The position numbers were made by a program, and so were the translations under genes. Positions 55,986 through 64,000 of a stretch of DNA of 64,000 nucleotides are shown in pieces. This DNA comes from Phlebotomus papatasi (lineage: Eukaryota; Arthropoda; Insecta; Diptera; Psychodidae), in assembly GCF_024763615.1 (NCBI RefSeq), contig NC_077223.1, positions 100,006,627-100,070,626 on the forward strand. The letters run 5' to 3'. How positions within the stretch are numbered: the first letter of the stretch is position 1; each line of letters begins with the position of its first letter. The notes under the pieces were generated by a model, which did not search any database, had not been told where the DNA came from, and saw only the letters and a program-made list of their open reading frames with translations.

Positions 55986-56599
55986 GGGTAAATGTCCTAA
56001 TTCAAAACCATTTCCAGATGCTTTAACTTTGACAGAAGATTCAACATAATAAATTCATATTTTTCTGAAGAGAATTACATAAATTTGCTCCTTGACTCTT
56101 CTAGAATGTTACTGTTTAGTGAAAATTCTTTAGATATAATTTGAAAACTTCTTAATTACATGAAAAATGCGCGAGCGCAAAATGCTTCTATTGGAAACAT
56201 TAATCCAAATGGAGACAAGGAAAGTTTCTAATTGGAGACAAACAGTATTAGTGAAACCGCGACGACAGACTTCCAAAACCTTGTTGAGTTGCTCTTGAGT
56301 GCAACATTTTTATCACCTCAATGTGTTTTTCATTGGAAAACATGGTCGATCGATGAAAAATTCGATGGTGAAAAGGTACACTTTTCATTTTTATGAGAAA
56401 TTAACAAATTAAAATTTGTGAATATGAATGGATTTTCGCACTATTTGGAGCAAAATTAACTAAATAATGAAACTATGGTATAGAAAATATATAAATATAA
56501 TAATTTAGTACTGTATTTATCATGAAAATAATGACGTTTCTATTTGGAGTAGCGAAAAATTTCCATTTGCAGCAGGTTTTGAATTAGCTTAATTTACCC
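55986..56599. mobile_element. TA-flanked MITE with GGGTAAATGTCC ends
   Basis: 614 bp. GGGTAAATGTCCTAATTCAA on the left and its inverse on the right, TA at 55984-55985 and 56600-56601. Interior repeats ATTGGAGACAA-type words. No protein. Confidence 0.75.
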
Positions 56600-56908
56600 T
56601 AATAATATGCCCCTAAGAAGCGTAGTTCGCCTGACATTATTCGAAAGGACTTCCAAAATGAACCTGACTAATTCCTTTTTTCGCCTTTTTTAATTCAAAT
56701 TCTTAATTTCATTTTACTACATTTTTGGTTCATTATCCTTTTTTATTCTTTTTTATACCACAAATTTCATATCATATATTTCATTTCATTTCATATATCA
56801 CAAATTTGTGAAAACTACCTCGTATTTTGTGAAATAAATGATAACCTAATATTTTCTCTCTATTTTTACTTATTGTTATTTAATAAAACATATAATGGAT
56901 AGGATATA

Positions 56909-57123
56909 CAGTACGACTCCGATAGAGTCAAAACATCTGATTCTTGTATATCTGCAATATTCTTAATTTTTAGTTGCTGTAGATACTATTTCGCTCAATA
57001 AAAAATTTCTCAAGTTCTTACTTAACAAATTTAGTTTAAAAATTTGACATTAAACCTGGAATTTTACAGATTTTTTCATGGCGTTTAAAGTTTTTAGGAG
57101 TTTACTCTATTTGAGTCGTACTG
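56909..57123. mobile_element. Tc1/pogo-like MITE with CAGTACGACTC ends
   Basis: 215 bp, CAGTACGACTCCGATAG start and inverse end, TA at 56907-56908 and 57124-57125. CAGT ends plus a TA target fit the Tc1/pogo branch. Confidence 0.75.
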
Positions 57124-57239
57124 TACCAAAATTTACCAAGATATGTATTAATTAAACTTAATTTAAATACAGTTTCGGTAGATTTTTCAATATTAGAAAT
57201 GATTTTTTAATTAAAATTAAAAACAGATAGGGGGAGGTG

Positions 57240-57446
57240 GGGCTACTTTGAGCTGTGGGGCTAGATTGTTATACGACTTTTTCGCCTATTTCCCAATGAG
57301 GCTGTTCCTTACAATTATTTTTTTTAGATCCACAATTATTTTGTCTATCCAAATTATATCAAGTTAAAACTCAGTTTCCATTAGAAATATGCGATAAAAT
57401 CGTATAACAATGTAGCCCCACAGCTCAAAGTAGCCCCACTTCCCCC
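57240..57446. mobile_element. GGGGGAGGTGGGGC MITE family, copy 3
   Basis: 207 bp, TA on both sides (57238-57239, 57447-57448). Uninterrupted relative of 22598-23342, in inverse orientation to it. Confidence 0.85.
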
Positions 57447-57448
57447 TA

Positions 57449-59713
57449 AGGTACTTAAATGTAGAGCGTACGACCTATTCGAAACATTTCAACCCAGTCG
57501 ACGGTCGTATCCCACCAATCCTACTCCTTTATTCCTTTGACTCATCCAATCCCTGCCATCCTTATTGTGTTGTATTGTTAGGTAGTAAGGTAACTAACCA
57601 TACAGCATTAATTGTCGTGAACGGTTCACTCTCATGAAGTGAAAAATGGGTGGCATTTCCAGTTTTCCAATTTCCTTCTATAAGTTTTTAATTTTATTTA
57701 AGAGAGCCCCATCCGCCCCATCAGTGCTTACATATAGGAAACACTCCATTATTATTTGGAAAATAATTATTATTTGAATGGGAAATTTTAAGATAAAGTA
57801 ATAATAACCATGAACGAAATAATTATTTAATATTTACTTTTGTTGTCCTTTCTTTTATTCCCACTACCATAAGACGTAGAAAAGCTATTTAATAAAAAAA
57901 AATTAGGTAAATTTAACATCATTATTACCTAAATTTTACTATTTTCTAAACTTTCTTGCTAACACATACCTTTTCGTGTTATGAAAGCGTAAAAAATATC
58001 ATCCCTCCTTCATTTTGTTTCCTGGGGTATTCATGCATTTAATAAATGGAATTTCTATTACATTTGGTATTCAAAATTCGCCCAAATTCTATTGAATTGT
58101 CAATTTTAGAGAAATTAAAAGTAATTAGTATTTTGAAACAATCACTGATGGCAAAATTTGTCATCAAACTCCCACTTGGCACCTGAATACGTTCAAAAGA
58201 GAAATTTATTAGTCATATTCCAATACCCAGTAATTATTTTCAATGCTTCAGTGGATGATATTATATTATGAAATTTATTGGCACAAAATATGGACAAGAC
58301 TTGAGAGATAAGCTATGTTCAATCGTGGATTTTATATTTAACATAATAATGTACAAAATGAAAATGTGAGAGAAAAACAGCCATGTAAATTACAACCGCG
58401 CGTAAGAGATAAATATCAGTTGTGGAATTTTTAGAGCTTCATGTAAATGGAGCTTTTGTCGTGTACTTTGAGACAGCAAATGGAAATTAATTCTGAATGA
58501 AAGAGGATTTTTGGCAAAAATGCTTCACAAGGAGCTTAAAATAACTTTAATCTAAAGGATGCGATTTTCTATTTATCTATTGGAATTTTGAAATCATTTT
58601 TTTTTATTTTAGTGTCATTATGGAGAATTAGCAATAAATTAGGCTGTATAGTAGGATTTTTTTACAACTAGTTAGTTTTAATAAAAAATAAATAAACTTA
58701 TATTAATTTAATATAATAAATGAAATGCATAGCAGAATAATCCAAGCATTTTTTTGCACATTTACATGATTATTTACGTTTCTTTTCGCCGTGAGGCATC
58801 AAAAAATGCTTCGCTTTTTGTTACTTTCTGCTACATACCTTTTGTTACTTTTTACCCCAAGTGGTCGTTTTCAATAAAGAAATTTCGGGAGAAAAGAATC
58901 TTTGTAAAATTCTAAAATACATAGCGGATTATTCAGAGAATCCAGATGATTTAGGAAATATTTCCCAGTGTATCAATTTTAGAAGACAAGTAGGTAATAA
59001 TTGATATCTTCTGCGAGGAAAATATTTCAAAAGTAGGGCTGAAAATTTCAATATTTTTTTATTTTCTAAATTCCTTGTCTGAATTCTAAGAAACTTACGA
59101 CATTGAAGAAGATCTACCCAAATAGCAATTTGGAGTAAGATTACCGTTGGATGTATGTATTCTGGATTCCAAAATCGGGTCCTATGACGGTCGTCAGAGA
59201 GTCGAATGACGGCAAGTGGGGAATAATATGACGGTAATTACGGAAGTCATTTGGCGTCATAATAACTCTGAAATTACTCGCTCACGACTAAAATATGACG
59301 CCGACTTCCAGTAACTTCCAGTGTCCCTATAAAATATCTTCCCCTCACTAGGTATATCTGAGGGGTAATTTAACTTGTCAAATGGCAAATAGAATTACTT
59401 AATGCAGTAAATTCGCAAAGTAATTGATATTTTCGTGTGTTTTCCCAACAATATTATAGTGCGCATTGGGAGGAAAAGCTCTACCGGTAGACATGTGCGT
59501 TGTGATTCGAAAAAGTACAGTGCCGACAGGTATTAAGTGAAAATTAGGCAATTTTTTGCATGATAAACACACAAACATTTTTCTGTAAAATGAAATTTTG
59601 TGGTTCAGGAGTTTGCTCCAGTTTCTGTAGTATCCTGTGATTAAAATTTTGTGTCGAAAAGACCTATTTAGTGAAAATTTTAAAAGATTTTTTTTTGTGT
59701 TGTTGCTATTCAG
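57449..59713. other. 2.2 kb, no gene seen
   Basis: Mostly AT-rich unique DNA. A patch with TATGACGG and GGCGTCAT words lies at 59170-59320. No ORF of note except antisense to the exon candidate that follows. Confidence 0.4.
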
Positions 59714-59729
59714 TTGGAAAATTTTCAAC

Positions 59730-59780
59730 ATGTCGGATGCATCATTCAGCAATAGTCGAATGGCAAAAATCTTCGCAAAT
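59730..59780 (+). CDS. Candidate first coding exon, 17 codons, gene unknown
   Basis: An ATG in good insect context (CAACATG) opens 17 codons, MSDASFSNSRMAKIFAN, that run exactly to AAT|GTGAGT, a strong splice donor at 59781. Sixteen bases before the ATG, a pyrimidine-rich tract ending CTATTCAG (59707-59713) could be an acceptor, making a 67-bp exon from 59714. The bases before that could instead be 5' UTR from a start near 59500. I do not recognise the peptide, and no second exon is visible in the remaining 4 kb. If real, the gene runs rightward out of the window through a long intron. Chance occurrence of such signals is possible. Confidence 0.35.
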
Positions 59781-60300
59781 GTGAGTAGTGAATGAGGGAA
59801 AAAATAGAGAAATTTACATAGAACGTAGTAGAAAACGACAGAAAATGTGTTGAATTGTTGAGAAAATAGTGTCTACGGTGGTAGTGCAATAAAAAGTAGT
59901 GAAGTGTACTCAACGTCTTCATTCAAAGTGCGTACGTCGATTTCGTACCTATGCGGTATAGAGAAGGACGCCACATGCATTATTTTTTGCGCGTCATTTT
60001 TTGTACGGAAAGAGACCGTCGTTTTGAGACGCTTTTGTTACTGCATGGTAGAGTAAACTTTAGAACCGTAAAATAACGATAATATTACTAATTCAGTCTT
60101 GAGTAATGCTGTGACCAAAATACGACGCGAATACGACTAATTTTTAAGATTCCAATTAGGAGTAATCTTTTTGACTATTTCTTGTACACCAAAAACCAGT
60201 CATTTTTGAGTCAGAGTGATTTTTTGCGGATTGGGTATGGAGACTATCTATGGAAAATTTGAAGCCGCTATCTTTTTTTTATCTTGGAATATATTGAATT
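59781..60300. other. CGTC/GACG-rich patch, no gene seen
   Basis: Between 59920 and 60120 words such as GTACGTCG, GACGCC, CGTCATTTTTTG and GACCGTCG recur, unusual in this AT-rich setting. No ORF. Confidence 0.4.
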
Positions 60301-60340
60301 TTTAAATTTTCGATTTGTGACATTTTGCCCCAGTCTCCCC
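60301..60340. mobile_element. Solo right end of a GGGAGACTGGGGC element
   Basis: Ends CATTTTGCCCCAGTCTCCCC followed by TA. No matching left tip lies within the preceding kilobases, so it is a truncated copy. Confidence 0.6.
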
Positions 60341-60342
60341 TA

Positions 60343-61847
60343 CTTAATGTCATATATTGACTTCTTTAAACTCTTAAGAAAAAATAAATTGAATATAGTA
60401 TTGAGACGGAGAGATAATAAAGCATCCTAAAATTAGGATAATTTTTCAACATTGTCCTTCCTCCTGTTCCTCCTTTAATTCCAACTCTAATAAGGAATTG
60501 ACGCCATGTCGCTAGATAAAATTTTCAGAATCAATTGTTTTTCTCAGGAGTTGTTTTCGTAAGTTTTCAGCGAGACATGTGGTGGAAGTTTAAATGAAGT
60601 TAGTGCTCCATGTAGTGGAGCTATGAAAATAATCCTTGGGTGTTGACTGTCCTGTAAACACATCCCTTTTCACTTTATCGTGTCATCCATTTGGCTTTCT
60701 CTGGTCACTCTCTGACCTCTGTCACCGACTCGACATGTTTGATCGTTTCGACGGCACCAAGAAATGCCACCCAAACACCCCCCACAAGGAGCTCTCTCCC
60801 CGAGGATAGGAGTCTCTCAAACATGGTTGTTGAGCATCCTTCTCACACTAACAAATTGCAAGAAAGTGCCTTTTTGGAGACTTCATGCGCAGAGGAGTGT
60901 CTTTTGTCTCGGCAGAGAAGGGTCTGTACTTTGGGGGATGTTTTTCACTCAACCCACGAATCTACCCCAAGGATAGAAAGTTTTCCCGGAGGCTAGGGGA
61001 TGGGGAAGTTAATATTGTTGGATGGATCTCAACAACACGTTTTTCTGTGTTTCATTTTTCTTTTCCTCTGCGCTGACATCATTCGATGACAACGTCGTCG
61101 ACATTCCCTGGAGAAAAGCGACCAGCAAAATGTAATCATCTATCTCCTTGTGATGTGGCTGGTGAGAAAACTTTTCTCCCCATCCACCCACAACTCCCAC
61201 TGGAGAACTGTTTTGTGAGCGAAGTATGGGAGAGAATAACATAAAATGAGATCATTTTTATATTTGTCACACTCACATTTCACACTCTCGCCCAAAAGCT
61301 GTCCAGCCCCATCAATTATGAAAGAACTCTCCCTCCTCAAACTCCTTCAGAATCTTGCACAACATTCTCTGTCCGAAATCCTCAGAATTTTCACCTTCAC
61401 CACTACTGGACAGCGAGACTATCAACCCCAAAAATTTGGGAAGAGATCATTCATCCCTTCCACGGGATGTGTTGATATTAACCGTATTTCATTCATCTTT
61501 TATGTGCTGTCATTTTGGATGCTCTGGCCAAACCTTTTTCTGCCACTCAGTTGGGGTCATCCGGGAGATGGGGGAGGTAGCCTCTGAAGGCGAAGAAGTA
61601 AATCTTATCGCTTTATTGGATCTTCACATCCCTAAATAATGGACACAACCGAACTCTCTGACACTCTTCCTTAGCAAAACAGCCAGACAATGTCTGTACA
61701 GAATATTAAATCACATTTTCGCATCTCTGTCCATCCTTCTTTTCCAATTGGTGACACTTTTGTTTCTCCAAGTCACCAAGGAAAGTATATTTTCTTCTCA
61801 GCAATAGATTATTTATCTCCAGATATTGAATTGAGTTCTTAGACCAC
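60343..61847. other. Unique GC-richer stretch, no gene recognised
   Basis: Open frames up to 113 codons overlap on both strands (60691-61639). The sequence is more complex than most of the window, but no domain is visible in any frame. Could be upstream regulatory DNA of a gene starting further right. Confidence 0.35.
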
Positions 61848-61854
61848 CCTATAA

Positions 61855-62625
61855 GAAATGGATCCAGCCACGGATGACAGACCGGATATTTCCATGAGTG
61901 CCCATGGAAATAACCACTGGAGATCCCTTAGCTTTCCACCTGGATTCTTACCCTTGGTGTTCCGCATGGAATAAGGACGGAAATTTCCCTTTATATGGGT
62001 GGAAAACACCAGGGTTAATCCAGTGGTTTTCCCTTTGAGATATACCACGGGTAGACTCCCATGGAATCCGTGCGGAATACCAGTGGAAATTTCCAGCAGC
62101 AATATCCAGTGGTAGTCCATGGGGTTTCCCAAGGGATTTTTCAGTGATACCCCCGGAAATTTCCACTGGTAATCCTCTGGTTTTCCACCATGGTTATATG
62201 AGTGGAATGACAGTGGAAATTTCCAGGGTGATGAGTGGATATCACCATGGGTAGTCCAAGGGTTTTCCCGTAGAAAGTTCCAGGTGGAAAATTCCATCTT
62301 TCAGATGGAAAATCCCAAAGGAATTCATGTGGAGTACCAGTGGAATATTCCAGTGTAAACATCCAGTGGAAGACCCTTGGTTCTCCCACGGTTATATACA
62401 CTCATACACATGGTAATATCCACTGGTAATCCTGTGGTTTCTCACCACGGTTATATGAGTGAAACAACAGTGAAATTTTCCCTGGTGATGGATGGAAATC
62501 ACCATGGGCACTCCGAAGGTTTTCCCATAGAAACTTCAAAGTGGTGAATTCCTACTTCCAGGTGGAAAATTCCAGAAGAATTTGTGTGGAGCACCATGGA
62601 AAGTTCCAGTGTTCTATTTTATTAA
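61855..62625. repeat. Palindromic-word repeat: CCAGTGGAAATTTCC
   Basis: Degenerate repeat made of CCAGTGGAAATTTCC / GGAAATTTCCACTGG, CCATGG and GGTTATATGAGTGG words in both orientations, with a loose 250-300 bp periodicity. The 152-codon minus frame across it is a product of the repeat. It resumes at 63083-63250. Confidence 0.7.
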
Positions 62626-62814
62626 AAAAAAAAAAAGATTTCACTCTGCGATATGTCTATTTTAATATTAATCGAAAGAATTTATCACAACGGTCTCTGT
62701 ATTTCAAATGTAATCGACGAGTCGATGGTGCGTTCGATGAGTAAATAACGCCATTTCAGCGCACGCGCATTGCTCACGGATTTTTCTGGAAGTCGTAGTG
62801 AATTCGTTCTTGTG

Positions 62815-62988
62815 CAGTTATTTGTGAAAAAAATACAATTAAAACTTTGAAAAACCAGTGACAAGTGTGCGGGATGAACAATAGAACTAGTTAAATAAAG
62901 TGACACGGTTTTCAATGCGAAATAAAGAAATTTAGTGCGCGAAACACAAAAAAATCATCTTCTCCGTCTCATTCTTTGTGTTGACAAG
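62815..62988 (+). promoter_or_regulatory. Candidate promoter and non-coding first exon
   Basis: This block lies in a 455-bp gap of the repeat and looks unlike it. GTGCAGTTATTTGTG near 62815 resembles an insect initiator. The upstream bases contain CGCACGCGCATTGC. About 174 bases of AAGTGA/GTGTG-rich leader without a long ORF end at CAAG|GTAAGA, a good splice donor (62989). The only ATG frame in it is very short. A weak, position-based inference. Confidence 0.3.
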
Positions 62989-63082
62989 GTAAGACGCCAT
63001 TTAGAAAAGAAAATACCGTCAAATCAACTTTGAGTCACAAGTTTTTCTTGAATATTTTCCAAATTAGTTGAGATATTTGAAT

Positions 63083-63250
63083 ATCCAGTGGGTAATACCG
63101 CCACCGAGGCTGGTAGATTCCCATGGAAATTGCGTGACGCGTCAATACAAAATTACAATATACTTCACCAGTGGAATCCAAGGGGATTAAGGGTGGAATT
63201 CACCAAGTGGACACGTGGATAATTCCATTCTGTTACCAGTAGAATTTCCA
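63083..63250. repeat. Resumption of the CCAGTGG repeat
   Basis: CCAGTGG, CCATGGAAATT and CACCAGTGGAATCC words reappear after the promoter-like block, showing that the block interrupts one repeat region. Confidence 0.6.
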
Positions 63251-63261
63251 TTGGATCGCGC

Positions 63262-63575
63262 CGATTTTTCTTATATATTCACAATTCAACAGCACATAAA
63301 ATCCATTTTATTGCTGTTTATTCGCTTTCCGGAAAGTCATGCAAAATTTTTTCTTGTATATTTTGTTGAAAATACCCAAGAAAGCTATAATGAACAAGAG
63401 ATTTTACCTACTTCCTCCAAAAATGCAAAGATTTTCTTAGATTTTTCTTATATATTTTGTAAAATATTCTCTTTTTTTTTAATTTTATTTTATTGTTCAG
63501 AAGATTTTTACTGCGCTTCCGCAGAAAACGTGAGATTTTTGGGATTTTCTTGTATATTTTGTTAAATATATTATA
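63262..63575 (+). repeat. Degenerate tandem repeat, TTTTCTTGTATATTTTGT
   Basis: Four versions of GATTTTTCTTGTATATTTTGT occur near 63266, 63350, 63440 and 63546, about 85-105 bp apart. No coding signal. Confidence 0.55.
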
Positions 63576-64000
63576 GACACCCATGTTGATAAGGAGGCTC
63601 ATACTGCTTCCCTTCTCTGGTAAATCTTACAACAAACACTTTTATCTTGGGTATTTCTGAAAATTTACAACACAATCCTAAGAATTTAGGGGATTTCCTT
63701 GTGAAAGTATGAAGAATAATCTGATCAGCGTTAGTATTTTGGGTACATTCAATAAAATGATCAAGGAAATCCTATACAATATCTACGATTTTCTGGAAGA
63801 AATAGGAGAGAAGCCCTGAGCAATGTGGGCTCCTTGTATAGAAATGGATTTGTATTATTTGTATAAACAAATAAAATAAATAAGCTTTTCATATTTTATA
63901 GACCATATTATACACGATAAGGCGATGAAGTCCTGTGCCAAAATAGTCGGTCAAATCAAAGACAGCAATAAGCCATGCAGAAAGCGTAAGAAGGCAACGC
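63576..64000. other. No gene seen to window end
   Basis: AT-rich. The stretch near 63805-63885 (GGGCTCCTTGTATAGAAATGG then AAATAAAATAAATAAG) looks like a retroposon 3' tail, but I cannot place it in a family. Confidence 0.35.

Noticed and set aside
61839..62401. 152-codon minus-strand frame
   Set aside because: Runs over the CCAGTGG repeat; its Trp/His/Pro-rich periodic peptide is a translation of the repeat.

Overview
This window looks like intergenic or intronic DNA from an AT-rich insect genome. The dense load of short TA-flanked inverted-repeat elements, a tRNA-derived SINE with an ATT tail and a mariner-type transposase relic fit a dipteran, perhaps a nematoceran such as a sand fly. That assignment is inference. 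I see no bacterial-style operons, no rRNA and no CRISPR array, and no complete host protein-coding gene. Most open reading frames are short and chance-like. Two are not: a 1016-codon endonuclease/reverse-transcriptase ORF (13577-16627, +) and a 340-codon ORF inside an LTR-bounded element (17783-18805, -).

Layout. 0-13 kb: scattered inverted-repeat MITEs, a SINE with 15-bp target duplications (8561-8828) and a broken mariner-type transposase (9722-10162). 13.3-20.0 kb: a nested cluster. A MITE-like element with GGGAGACTGGGGC ends (16657-20035) was hit at its left tip by a full-length RTE-clade (Rex3-like) retrotransposon. It was also hit in its middle by a 2.07-kb LTR element that carries a SAP-domain ORF instead of gag-pol. 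20-35 kb: mostly plain AT-rich DNA, with a MITE interrupted by a piggyBac-like TTAA element (22721-23242), interleaved inverted repeats (25.4-26.6 kb), a Penelope-like palindromic insertion with hammerhead-like cores (26925-27209) and a second partial copy of it at 34.3 kb. 35-53 kb: the richest MITE zone. It holds 427-bp GGGTAAGTGTG elements and most copies of a 250-bp CACTGAG family, two of which split a tRNA-like sequence (46294-46877). 53-60 kb: two PIF/Harbinger-like foldback hairpins and other MITEs. 59.7-64 kb: weak but interesting gene-start signals, namely a short coding exon candidate (59730-59780) and a promoter/leader-like block with a splice donor (62815-62988). The latter is embedded in a degenerate palindrome-rich repeat.

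The elements do not form a pathway. They form a layered insertion history that can be read from target duplications and from paralogous empty sites within the window. The best candidate for something undescribed is the LTR element at 17656-19722. It has short LTRs, a tRNA-Pro-like primer site, a leader made of about 14 tandem 35-bp units in a three-unit higher-order pattern, and one ORF with two SAP motifs that ends inside the 3' LTR.
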